A stretch of 64,000 bases of DNA from Solanum dulcamara (lineage: Eukaryota; Streptophyta; Magnoliopsida; Solanales; Solanaceae). The notes under the pieces are model-generated. The model made no database searches, was not told where the DNA came from, and saw only the letters and a list, made by a program, of their open reading frames with translations. The stretch is taken from contig NC_077237.1 in the NCBI RefSeq assembly GCF_947179165.1, positions 60,061,523 to 60,125,522 of the forward strand, given 5' to 3'. Positions 11,576-22,850 of the stretch are shown one piece after another; position 1 is the stretch's first letter; every line of letters begins with the position of its first letter. A program made the translations under genes and the position numbers.

Positions 11576-14548
11576 ATGATTAGTACTCTCAGCTGGAATG
11601 TGAGGCGTATTAATACCCAAGGAGCCATAGAAAGGATTAAACTTCTCAAGAATATCCATTATATATCCCTTATTGCTATTTTGGAACCTTTTTCTGATAA
11701 TACTCAATTATAGTACTTCAGAAACCAGCTCAATATGGACTATGCCATTCATAACCCAAATGGTAAGATTTGGATCTTTTGGACCAAGGATGTGGGCTGC
11801 AAAATCTTGGAGAATGATGAATAGTTGATCACTTGTGAAATCACTCATGTAATAAGCCCTAATCAGTTTATTACTACTTTGTCTATCCAAATGTAAGGAC
11901 CATCTCAGAAGGCCTCTATGGGATAGTTTTCTGCAGCAGTCATCCACTCATCTTCCTTGGTGCACTCTACGTGATTTCAATGTTATCACTAACCCTGAAG
12001 AAAAACTTGGGGGTTTCATATATCATATGAGAAAAAGTATTGAGTTTATTAGCATTATTGAGGCTTGTGGTTTACAAGATCTTGGCTTCACTGGTCAGAA
12101 ATACACCTGGTGCAACCAGAGGGGCATTATGTTTAGTATTTGGAAGAGGCTAGATAGGGGAATGGTTAATGATAAATAGATGGAAACCATGCCCCATACT
12201 TCCATTACTCATCTCCCTTCTATGGGTTCAGATCACTGTCTTTTGCTCTTGGAAATGGTTGATCAACATCATAATCCCATCAAGTACTTCAAATTCTTAA
12301 ACTGTTGTTCTGAGCAACCTTTCTTTATGGATATTGTCAAGAATTGTTGGAGCAGATCTATAGAGGGTAATCTAATGTGGGCCGTTCACTAAAAAATAAA
12401 GAGACTTACTACTACTCTTAGTAGTTGGTCCAGAAACCAGTTTGGAGACATCTATGCAAAGGTTAAAGAGTATGAAGAGAAAGTTAGACAAGCTGAAAAA
12501 AACCTGATTAACATGGATTCTACTGAAAATAGGTCTAAGCTTCATGCTATCAATGCTGAGTACATTAGATACCTGAAAATGGAAGATGTTATTCTCAGAC
12601 AAAAGACTCAACTACAATAGTTCAAAGAAGGTGATATGAACTCTAAATATTTTCATGCTTTGATTAGAGGAAGGAAAAGAAAGTTGTACATTCACAGGAT
12701 CCAAAATGAGGAAGGCTCTTGGGTGCAAGGTGATGCTGAAATTGCTGAAGCAACTTGTGAGCATTTTCAACAAATTTTTATTGGGGAGGAGAAGTACATC
12801 CACCAGCAGTCCCTTCAATGTATCTCTCCCATGGTTACTGACAAGGATAATGAAGACCTCCAAGCCTTGCCTTCTATGGAGGAGCTGAAAACTATTGTGT
12901 TTGCCATGAATCCCATTTCAGCTGCTAGTCCAGATGGGATAAATGGCAATTTTTTCCAAGTGTGATGGGATATCATCAAAGAAGACCTTCTCAGTGTAGT
13001 CAATTCTTTCTTTTGTAGACAAACCATGCCTAAGTACTTCACTCATACTTGCCTGGTTCTTCTACCTAAAGTTAATCATCCTACCAAAATCAGTGAATTC
13101 AGGCCCATAAGTCTTAGTAACTTTACCAACAAAATCACTTCCAAACTTCTCTGTCTAAGACTTGCCCCTATTCTTGCTACTCTCATCTCTCTTAACCATT
13201 CAGGCTTTATTAAAAATAGAAGCATTTCTGAGAATATCATGCTTACCCAGGAAATCATCCACTAGATCAAAAAGCCTAACATAGGAGGCAATGTTGTGAT
13301 CAAGCTTGATATGGTCAAAGCCTATGATAGGGTCTCTTGGTCCTACACTTGTCTGATCTTGAGAAAAATAGGATTTGGTGAAAGATTCATTGACATGACT
13401 TGGAGAATTATGTCTAATAATTGGTACTCAGTCATAGTTAATGGCTCAAGGCATAGTTTCTTCCACTCTACAATGGGTCTTAAACATGGTGATCCTCTTT
13501 CCCTTGCCTTATTCATCCTTGGTGCTGAAGTGCTCTCTAGACTCATGAACAAGCTTCATCATCACCCTCAATTCCATGGCTTTTATATGGCTCAAAATGG
13601 CCCTCAGATCAATCACCTTAGCTTTGCTGATGATATCATTATTTTTGCCTCTGGAAGAAAACAGACCTTGTATCTCATCATAGAGACTTTAGCTGCTTCT
13701 GAAACGGTCTCTAGACAATTGATCAACTAGCATAAAATCCACTTCATGGTCCTTTCCAATGCCGTTAATCCTACTGTGAAGACGATCAAGAGTATTATTG
13801 GTTTCAACCAAAAGAAGAGCCCCATAACTTACCTGGGATGCCCTATCTATATTGGCAGGCAAAGGGTTATTTACTACTCAGACCTCATTGCTAAGGTAGT
13901 AAAAAAGATCACTAGATGGCATGCAAAAATTTTGAGTTATGGAGGAAAAGCTGTACTTGTCAAGCATGTCATCCAAGCCATGGCAATACACCTACTTTCA
14001 GCTAGTACCCCTCCCTCAACCACCATCAAACAAATTCAGAGTATCACTGCTAATTTTTTCTAGGGCTGGAAGAATGACAAAAAGATGTATCACTGGTCTT
14101 CTTGGAAGAACCTGAGCTTCCCTTATGATGAGGGGGGCATAGGGGTAAGACAAATCTCTGATGTGGCTAAATCCTTTCAATACAAGCAATGGTGGATACT
14201 TAGAACAAAGAACACTTTGTGGGGAGATTTCCTTAAAACTAAGTATTGTTAGAGGGCTAATATTATCACCACAAAATGGCATACTGGTCAGTCCTTAACT
14301 TAGAAGCATCTGATGAACAACAAGCACAACATAGAGCCCTATATTCAACTGCAACTTATGTCTGGTTCTTGTCACTTTTGGTGGGACAACTGGCTGGGTG
14401 TTGATCCTTTAACACACTTATCTACTACTAGCTACATGTTCAATAACACTCAGATTTCAGCCTTCATGATCAATGGTCAATGGAATGTTGATCTTATCAT
14501 TCAAAAAGCCCCTCTACAGTTTGTATCTACCATATTAGATACCCATAT
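11576..14548 (+). pseudogene. LINE ORF2, first part: endonuclease and reverse transcriptase
   Basis: ATG at 11576 opens with MISTLSWNVRRINTQGA, the usual start of plant L1 ORF2 (S-x-W-N-x-R). The AP-endonuclease domain runs to about 12260 and contains DFNVI, FTWCN-like YTWCN and GSDHC (the C-terminal SDH motif). The reverse transcriptase region runs about 12600-14060. It shows SPDGINGNFF, FRPISLSNF, KLDMVKAYDRVSW, GDPLSLALF, and the active site FADDIIIFA at about 13624. Reading then passes into the C-terminal region (WWDNWLG). Stops lie for example at 12618, 14061 and 14250, mostly at expected Gln, Trp or Arg codons. The frame is cut at 14548 by solo LTR F and continues at 17480. Confidence 0.9.
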
Positions 14549-14958
14549 TGTTACACCCCATACTTTTATACCTTAGAAGGCTTCTTAAGCTTCTTAAGTT
14601 TTTGGGAAGGCTCTTAAGTTTCTTAGAAGTCGTCATGTGAGTCGAATAATCTATAACGCTATCAAATAATCCTAAGGAAATGAGAAAGAGATACTTCATA
14701 AGAGAGAGGATTGGAAATATGGTTATAAGGATTTAAAATGAGTTGGGGGAGGCCAAAATAACAAGTCGTGGGACTCGACTTACTTGCGTAAGCTACCAAC
14801 TTGGATGTCTTACGTACTTAATCTACTTGAGTGCACATTGAGCTTAAGTAGTAAGGAATACATATGCTCTTGAAGTAGGATAAGATTAAAAACCCATGGA
14901 ATAGAAATAAGGAGACGACGCACCTACGTGAAATAAGTAGGTGATGCACCTAGTTGGA

Positions 14959-14983
14959 CCAAGTAGGTGACTCACCTACTTGG
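14959..14983. repeat. Perfect 25-bp palindrome in LTR F
   Basis: CCAAGTAGGTGA, one central C, then TCACCTACTTGG. It sits in a cluster of related words (GCACCTACGTG, AAGTAGGTGATGCACCTA) at 14921-15060, some 370-510 bases into the LTR. It could be a hairpin or a binding-site cluster; function unknown. Confidence 0.9.
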
Positions 14984-16685
14984 AGTGGACCCCACGCTTC
15001 CACGTGGCAGCATGTAAGTAGGCGCATGGATTAGGTGACGCCCTAGGGGGGCTGCCACGTGTCACCCATAGTAGATGCCATGTGTCCCCTCTTAATTAAA
15101 CATATATATATATGTTGTGATGACTATCAAGTCATTTTCATCCAAAAATCAGCAACAAAGAAGAGGAAAAAACGTGAGAAAGGAGAGAAGGCAGCCATGG
15201 ATTTGGCCAATTTGAGGTAAGCCTCCGACTTTCATTCCGTGAATTAATTATTTAAGGTATCACATGTCTACATGATGGTTTTTAACAGCATAAAATTATT
15301 ATTTGGGGCAGCGAAGAAGGGACGCGAACAGCCCGTCAATTTTTAGCATGTTAAAAGAACTTCCGAGGCAAGTTTTAGTGAGTTCTAGCAAGGTAAGGCT
15401 TGGCTCTCTTCTCCCACATTTTGGTAAGGGTTTGGACATGTTATGAAGGTATAAATACGTATTGGAAACATGAAAATATACATGTTAGGACTAAAGAACA
15501 TTGCAGGTCTTGTAGGGGTTGGTTTGACGCAATTTTAACAGGTTAAAGTTTGGCTACAATCGTTGTTATGATGGTGTTGTCTTGGGCATTGTTTTGTGGT
15601 ATTGAAGGGATGGAAAATGACTAAAAACAACTGTATATTCTTCCGTTTGCAGCCACATGAAACCCCGGTTCGTGTGGTTAAAGGTTTTACGAAATAGAGA
15701 TTAAAAACCCTATTTTGGTATCGTAGTTTTAAGCGAGTTGTTTGGAGTTTGTGTTGTGTAATGTTGAAGTGGTTTACTTGTATATATGATGCTTATTGTT
15801 TTTTGTGGTTGTATACTAAGGTTTTGAGGTTAAAAAGGAAGTTTGGATAGGGCAAGTTATAGGGGAGATGCTGCCCGATTTCCACTAACTTCAGAACTAG
15901 TAGTGAACTAGTCTAAGGGAATGGATAAGGTATTGGTTCCTATGGGTAATTGGTGGTAGAATTACAAGTTGGAAAGTCGAAGGTCACTAACCTTAGAATT
16001 AATTTCATGTTAAATAGGTTCAAGAGACGATGAGGCGAACGTGTTAAGAGTAATACATAAGAGGTATGTAAAGCTAACGTTTCCTCCCTTTGACATGTTT
16101 TTGGCATAAGTATGTAAAGCTTATTCTTTCTCTAGGCATGTTTTAACATAAGCATGAAAAGCTAATCTTTATTTTGACATGGTCTTTATGAAATATATAT
16201 ATGAATTTTTTTACGGTTCTAAGGAAGTTACTATTTCTAGAGCCACTAGGATGGCCAATTTCTTGATTTCCAAAGGATATTTTATTACGCTTTGATGCGA
16301 GTATATAATTCCAGAAGTTCCATTTTGATATAATCTATAGTGACTTTCAAAAGGTACTTGATATGATTCTTGTCTTGATTTTGAATGATAGCTTATTTTA
16401 ATTATTCCATTGAGCCCCATAATATATTTTGAAATATGGAAATGATTTCAGAAAGACTATTTTGACATAGACCATCGTGACATCTGAAAGACATGCACTA
16501 TGATTATCGCTCAATTTCTCTTATATGACTTGGCATCGGAGTTACACTATTGAGTCTCTGGAAATGTTTTGTATTTTATATTGTATTTAGTTGCTCACTA
16601 CTCCACTCGTGGATGCCTCAATGCTTCTTTCACTGAGCCCGGGCCAGGATTTGTTATTATGCGTACTTTTTTGCATTGTTCATCG

Positions 16686-16705
16686 TGCCCCAATGTGAGG
16701 GGGCA
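16686..16705 (+). repeat. Conserved hairpin in LTR F, shared with LTR D
   Basis: TGCCCC, an 8-base loop AATGTGAG, then GGGGCA. The same stem occurs in LTR D on the opposite strand at 57126-57145 and again near 62000, with the loop slightly changed. Confidence 0.7.
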
Positions 16706-17479
16706 GGTATGACCTGTACATGAGATTTGTGGAGTTATGATGTGCCACATATAGATATGATATGATGTGACCATCTGATATGATATGATCTGTTACAGAG
16801 ATGTTCCCTACTCTGGAGTTATGATGTGTTGTGGCTCCAGTGATGGGGCAGCGACCACGATTTGTTCACCAAGTCCCATAATGGAGCCGTATATGGCATA
16901 TGTTTTATGTATACATTATCTGTGGTTATGAAAAGTATTTTGGTATTCTGGATATTTTGCTCATTTTTGCACCTTCTGTTTTGGTAATGTCTTTACTTAT
17001 TATAGTCCATGCATTATATATTCAGTACATTGTCCGTACTAACCCCTTTTCTTCGAGGGCTGCGTTACATGCTCGCAGGTATAAATGCTTAGTTTGCTGA
17101 TCTGCTCGCCTAGGACATCCACCCTGTTGGTTGGCAGTGCTTCTTTGTTTGGAGCCCTATTTTGGTACTAACTTTTCTGTTGTACATTTGTACATGTTGG
17201 TTAAGGGTACGATGGGGCCCTATCCCATCATATGACTAGGCTATTGTTCTGTAGAGGTCTGTAGACTTTTGATGTGGGTTATGTATATATATTTTGGGCT
17301 TTGTGTTCCGTGATGGCCTTAACGGCCCTCTTGTGCTATATCTGTTCTCATGCGCTCTTTAGCGACCCCTTTTTGACTCCTACTTTTGTCTATTCTGCTA
17401 ATATGCTAAGTGAGCCTAAGGGTACGTATGGGTGCCTAACTCGGGCACCAGTCACGGCCTACGGAGTTGGGTTGGGACA

Positions 17480-18670
17480 CACATCAACTATCAACCTTCC
17501 AAACAAGACCAACCTTGCTGGAATCTTAATAGCACTGTGGAGTTTAGTTGCTCTACTGCTTGGGAGATTATTAGAGATAAAAGACCCAAGACTAGACTCA
17601 ACACTTGTACCTGGCATAAGATCATCCCTTTTAAATGTTCCTTCCTGATCTGGAGAACTATTAGAGGGAAATTGCCCACCAATGAGAAGCTTACCAGGTT
17701 TGGAAAGCCCCCCTCTTAGTGCTACTGTTGTTATAGCCATGGCCAAGGCACCATAGACCACATCTTTGTTGCAGGAGCCTTTGCCAGAAGTATTTGGATG
17801 GTATTTTCTAACTCCTTAGGCATTAATAAAGAGTACACACCTCTTAGAAACTTGTTAATGAGATGGTGGACCTCAAAGAACAAAAATGAGGCCCACAGGC
17901 TCATTTTACAAACTGTTCCCATCTTCATTTGTTGGAACCTTTGGAAGAATATATGTGCATCCAAATATGGTGGGAAGAAACCTAATCTTGCAAGAGTCAA
18001 GTTCTCTGTCTATAAGGACACATGTTACCTACTCAACAGTGCTTTTTCTAATATCAATTGGCCAAACAACTAGAGGGACCTAGTTCTTTTGACAGACCAA
18101 TGTTACCATGATATTAAAATTACTCCTGTTTGTTGGACTAAGCCATCTGATCACATGGTGAAACGGAACATAGATAGCAATGCCCTTGACAACCCTAGCA
18201 ATATTGGGGGAGGATGAGTCCTTATAAATGCTCATAGTGATCTCATCTTTGCCCATGCAATCCCCTTGGGTGCAGGAACTAACAACCAGACAGAGATTAA
18301 GGCTGGAATTTTTTATCTATCTTTGTGTTTTCATCTTGGTTATACACAGGTAATTCTAGAAGTTGATTCTCAGCTTCTAATCAGGTGGCTGCAATAAGAA
18401 GCTAAGCCCCCCTGGTCCATCAAAGAGCTACTAGATAGATTGAATAACATCATCAACCAATTCTAATTTTTCAAATGCAAACACACCTTCAGAGAAGACA
18501 ACTTCACAGCTGATGCTTTGTCCAAACATAGTCATAAATGCACTTCTCTAGAACTCTATTTCATAAAGCAAGATCTTCCCAAAGAAGCTAGAGTACATAT
18601 GGAATTAGACAAGTTGGGCGTGGCTAATTTTAGAAGAAGAAGACTCAAGTGGATCAAGAAACCACCTTGA
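17480..18670 (+). pseudogene. LINE ORF2, second part: zf-RVT region and RNase H
   Basis: Continues ORF2 after the LTR. A zf-RVT-like region reads STAWEIIRDKRP, WHKIIPFKCSFLIWR and GKLPTNEKLTRFG (about 17530-17705), then a frame change and DHIFVAGAFARSIW. An RNase H domain follows at about 18160-18560, with TEIKAGIFYLSL, VILEVDSQLLIRWL and NFTADALSKHSH, the expected E, D and D/N-x-x-AD-x-L-S-K signatures. Reading ends at a TGA at 18668-18670 after RLKWIKKPP. Several stops interrupt it. RNase H at the ORF2 C-terminus is typical of plant L1 elements. Confidence 0.88.
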
Positions 18671-19770
18671 GTTCTCCTATGTAATTTTTCTTTTATGTTC
18701 TAACTTTTTCTTCAACTTGGCTGTCTCTTGTTATAGTTATAGCTTCTTTGAAGATTCTTAGTTAGGACCAATATAAAGGGGAGAGTCTCCCTTGTTTATT
18801 GCTTTCATAGAGTAGAATTTTCCTCTTTTTTTGCTGTGCAGCTGCAGGGCTGAACTGCCTCTCTTGGGCCAACATTAGGAATGCCACCAGGTTTGCTTCC
18901 TTATGCAGGTACAATAAAGAGTTGTAGCACTCTATAAAGTTGCTACACTCTTCCATTTCATGCAGAGTCCAACATGCTGCAGGACATGCTGGGCAAGCTC
19001 ACCAATCTTCCAAGCTACAGGGCTGATCTACATCCTAAGTTGGTCATCCTGCAGTTGTTGAGCTGCATCTTCCTTCCAATAATTTGCTGAGCTCCAGCAA
19101 AGTGCAGACATGCACCTTCACACCTCAAACCTGCAGTTCCACCAAAGCTGTTGTGCTTAAGCTTCCAACAACATACAACAACAGCTTCCAACAACTTCTA
19201 AAACTGCAGTCTTGTAGCAGCCTACATGAACTATATCAACTCACATCACTTTGAGCTGTAGTAATCTATACATCCTATGTATGTTGCAATCGTTTTTCAT
19301 GAACATACTCGATATGACAAGACTAAGAAGGACAAAGATGAAAAGGACATTCTCAATCCATGTGAAATAGAAGTTTTGTATACTTGCTCTTCTTCATTTT
19401 AGCTATGTATGATATATAGCTTATTTGAATATGACTAGTGTAAGTTACTTTTTTGTATCCATATGGAAGGGGAGTCTCCCTCATTTACGTTTTTCTTAGT
19501 TGCAGTGTATCGAGAGGAGTACTCTCATAGGTTTATCGCTTTTATAGTTCTTAGATAACACTCTTTTGTATCAAGGATGAGTTAGCCGACCTTAGTAGAT
19601 TAGCTGACTTATGAACCAACTTAAGTTTGGAGGTAAGGTTTATGCCCCCCTCCTTGTACTTTTCCTTTTTATGTATAATAAGGCTTGGGGGTGCTTCTTA
19701 ACCCCTGGCTGTGCACGAGAGGTGGAAGTCTCGTGTAGGGTCTGTTCCCGAAAAAAAAAACAAAAAAAAA
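18671..19770 (+). other. LINE 3' untranslated region and A-rich tail
   Basis: About 1.1 kb without coding. Contains two copies of a short GGGGA-GTCTCCCT word (near 18778 and 19470) and ends with two hairpins (19688-19735) followed by an A-rich tail (19751-19770) that runs into the target duplication. Confidence 0.75.
19688..19735 (+). other. Two tandem stem-loops at the LINE 3' end
   Basis: Stem 1 is GGGGT (19688-19692) with ACCCC (19701-19705), loop 8. Stem 2 is CACGAGA (19714-19720) with TCTCGTG (19729-19735), loop 8. They lie 15 bases before the A-rich tail, where a reverse transcriptase would begin copying. A recognition role is inference. Confidence 0.7.
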
Positions 19771-19783
19771 AACAAAAGGGAAA
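19771..19783. repeat. LINE target-site duplication, right copy
   Basis: AACAAAAGGGAAA, identical to 7794-7806. The LTR of element A resumes right after it. Confidence 0.85.
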
Positions 19784-21417
19784 CCAAAACTAAGCAAGTC
19801 AAACAAACTGTATCTTAAGTTCAAGTCACCTAGAAGAAAGTTCTAAGGATTCTAAATGATGCAAACAAATCAAGCACCTAGACTAAGGCTCCACCGAATA
19901 AAACTCAAACTAGTTACTAACGATGATCATCGACTCCAAATTACTCAATAGGATATCAACACCTAAATCACCAACCTAATCATATGTACTACTAAAAACA
20001 TACCAATTCTAACAAAGCCAAGTCTAACAAGAAGAAGTCATAACCTACCTCAAGGCCATAATCGCACATGAACTGCTAAATCGACGCTTTTCCCTTCCAA
20101 ACCGCCTTCAAATGATGCCACTCTATCAAATTATCGAAGAACACATCAAAACAAAGCATACAATACCCATATTACTATAATTAAAAATGGAACCAAATTT
20201 GGGTCAATATTCCACAATAGACCTGCACTCGAAATCGAAAAACCAATTTCATCATAAGGTCCCAGATAGCTCAAGGAAGTTGTGCCCCAAAAATGGGTAC
20301 ATTTAAAGCACTGGAAGAGCTCAAAACAACCCCACCAATTTCATCCCTAGAATAGCCAAAAATGCAAGGAAACAACAAATTTACGCAAGACTTAAAAGAT
20401 TCTTAGGATAAGAAAGGGTCCCCGAATATTCCCGCAATAATTTCCAACACACCTAAACAAGAATCGTTGAAAAAGTCCAAGATTTGCTCTCAAAAACTAA
20501 AATTTTCTGAGTCCCAAAATGGAGACTTAGCTGCTGGAATGAGCTTTTAATTTCATTGAAGCCAGTGAAATTGCCCTTCGCTATCGCGAGCTCGGCCTTG
20601 CGATCGCTAGGTCCAACCAAGCTAACATATCGCGATCGCGATGGTAAACCACGCGATCGTGATGCCTAGGGTCTTAGGCCTTTGAGATCACAAACCCCTT
20701 GGTCACGAACGCGATGAGAAAAAGGCCCATGCACTAGCATTTCAGGTGGTTTTGAACTTTGGAGAATTGGTATTTTCTCTTATGGGGGTTTGACTATCAT
20801 TCGGAACTCCGTGGACGAAAATGGACTATGCTACCCAACTTGAAATGGCATTATGGACTCAATGGAATTGATGGATTTTCCAACAGAGGTTGCTTGGAAT
20901 GAAGCATTGACTAAAGTAAAAGATTTTCAAAGATAGCACTCAACGCACAAATGTCCTAAAACTCATTTTGAGCGCCTCGGGACTCGAACAAAAGATCATT
21001 CTAGACCAAACTTGGAGAGCTAACTACGCTAATAGAATTTTCATCCTAGTGCATTTACTTAAATATTGACCGAAGTCAAACTTGGCCAAAACTAAAAGTT
21101 AAAATGGCAAAACCACACAAACTCAAAACGAAGACTCCAAAACCTAAATCAACCTTTCTTCTTGAACAAAATTGACCTTCTAGAGCTGATGGTACTGACA
21201 AAATCGTCATTCGACATTAGAATCTCTGAATGAAGACTAAAATCAACTCTTTCAAGACTTAAGTCTTAAAAAAGGCCAAACCACTTCAAAACCCAACAGA
21301 GAATCTCAGGGAGCATGCCACCCATCCAACATCATATAAGAGCTATAAAGAATCTACGGGAAGGGGTAAAATGGTAAGAACACAAAAACCACAGAAATGA
21401 CCTTAGAGGTCATTACA
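19784..21417 (-). repeat. Element A 3' LTR, inner part
   Basis: Aligns with 27605-29261. On the - strand it begins TGTAATGACCTC at 21417, the LTR 5' end. Bases 20575-20720 hold a cluster of TCGCGATCGCGA-type palindromic words; the other LTR has a decayed version at 28418-28556. Confidence 0.85.
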
Positions 21418-21478
21418 ACAACCACTACTAAAAGAACTCTTGTCCTCAAAAGTCAAAGAAGAAAAGATACCTGGTGGC

Positions 21479-22850
21479 TCAAAAAACATGAGTATATCGG
21501 ATCAGCATATCCTGCTCGGTCTCCAAAGTAGGCTCCTCGACCGGATGATGCCTCCACTGGAACTTTACTAATGGTATCTCCTTAGACCTCAAATTCTAAC
21601 CTTCCTGTCCAAAATAGCCATGGGCTCCTCCTCAAAGGCTAAGGACTCATCAAAATGAACTGAATCCCACTGAAGCATGTGAGACTCATTTGAAACATAC
21701 TGCCACAACATAGAAATATGGAATACAGGGTGAATACATGAGAATACTGGGGTAAGGCCAACTCATAAGCTACCTCCCCTACTTGTCTCAAAATCTCAAA
21801 AGGGCCGATGAATCTGGGGCTAAGCTTACCCCTCCTCCCAAAGCCCTTCATTAGAGATATCCGTAGGAATAGCTGATCCCCAACCATAAACTCCAAAGGC
21901 CGAATCCTTTGATAAACATAATTCTTCTGCCTACTCTGGGAAGTAGGAGTCTCTCCTGGATCATACGAACTCTGTCCATTGAATCACACAATAAATCAGT
22001 GTCCCAAGACCTAACCTCAAAAGCATCAAACCAAGCCACTGGGGAGCGACATCTCCTACCATACAATGCCTTAAAAGGTTCCACCTCGATGCTCGAATGG
22101 TAGTTATTGTTATATACAAACTCTTCCAAATCCAATAACTCATCCTACTGGCCTTCAAAATCAATAGTACATGCCCGTGTAATGTCCTCTAAAACCTGAA
22201 TAGTCTTCTAAAATTGACCATCAAACTGGGGTGGAAAGTTGTGATGAGCCCGACTTAGGTACCTAATTCTCTCTGTATAGACCTACAAAAATGCAAAGTG
22301 AATTGAGTGACACAGTCTGAATAGATAGATACTAGCACCCCATGCAATTGGACCATCTCTCGTATGTAAATCTGATCCAACTTGTCTGAAGTGTAAGTAG
22401 TCTAGATCGGTAAGAAGTGAGCAGACTTGGTCAATCGATCTACTATGACCTAAATAGAATCAAAACCCTGGGAGGTACGTGGTAAACCCATTACAAAATC
22501 CATAGCTATCCGCTCCCACTTCCACTCTAGAATGGGTAATTGCTGGGTTAAACCACCTGGCCTCTAATTCTTGAACTTAACCTGCTAATAGTTGAACCAC
22601 CTAGCCACAAAAGCTGAAATGTTCTGCTTCATCCCATACCACTAATAATGTTGTCATAGGTCACGATAAATCTTTGTCGTGCTGGGATGAATGGAATATC
22701 TGAAATAATAGGCCTCCTCAAGATAAGCCTGACTAAATCTCTAACTCTATAGACATAGATACGACCTTCAATCCTCAAGATGCCCATGAAATCGAAGGTC
22801 ACCTTCCTATCCTCCCCACTGTGCACCTTATCACGAATCACCCTCATCTT
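21479..22850 (-). pseudogene. Element A integrase with chromodomain, broken
   Basis: Read right to left: zinc-binding start near 22700 (IHPSTTKIY), core with [15 protein letters not shown] and VIVDRLTKSAHFLPI (near 22400-22500), then YGRRCRSPVAWF near 22050. The GPY region MEFMVGDQLFLRISLMKG and KLSPRFIGPFEILRQVG follows at 21780-21896. The C-terminal chromodomain lies at 21479-21600 (VKFQWRHHPVEEPTLETEQDM). Integrase would insert the DNA copy, and the chromodomain targets heterochromatin in this clade. Frameshifts and stops are frequent. The GPY motif plus chromodomain identify the chromovirus lineage. Confidence 0.85.

Larger units (their letters stand above)
14549..17479 (+). mobile_element. 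Solo LTR F inside the LINE
   Basis: Starts TGTTACACCCC and ends GGTTGGGACA. It is flanked by CATAT (14544-14548) and CACAT (17480-17484), a 5-bp target duplication with one change. LINE ORF2 reading resumes on the far side, so the 2931 bases are an insertion. There are no primer site, polypurine tract or coding domains, so it is a solo LTR from LTR-LTR recombination. Several islands match the LTR of element D on the opposite strand (for example 17056-17080 with 56713-56741, and the hairpin at 16686-16705), which places it in a related family. Confidence 0.88.
7807..19770 (+). mobile_element. L1-type LINE, about 9 kb without the inserted LTR
   Basis: Bounded by a 13-bp duplication (7794-7806 and 19771-19783). 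The 5' leader is about 85 bases, followed by ORF1 (DUF4283 and a CCHC knuckle), ORF2 (endonuclease, reverse transcriptase, zf-RVT-like region, RNase H), a 1.1-kb 3' UTR with two terminal hairpins and an A-rich tail. The presence of both ORF starts suggests a near full-length copy. Solo LTR F (14549-17479) interrupts ORF2. Stops and frameshifts throughout show it is dead. Confidence 0.9.

Noticed and set aside
17274..17648. 124-aa ORF on the + strand
   Set aside because: It crosses the junction between solo LTR F and LINE ORF2 at 17479, so it is an accidental join.
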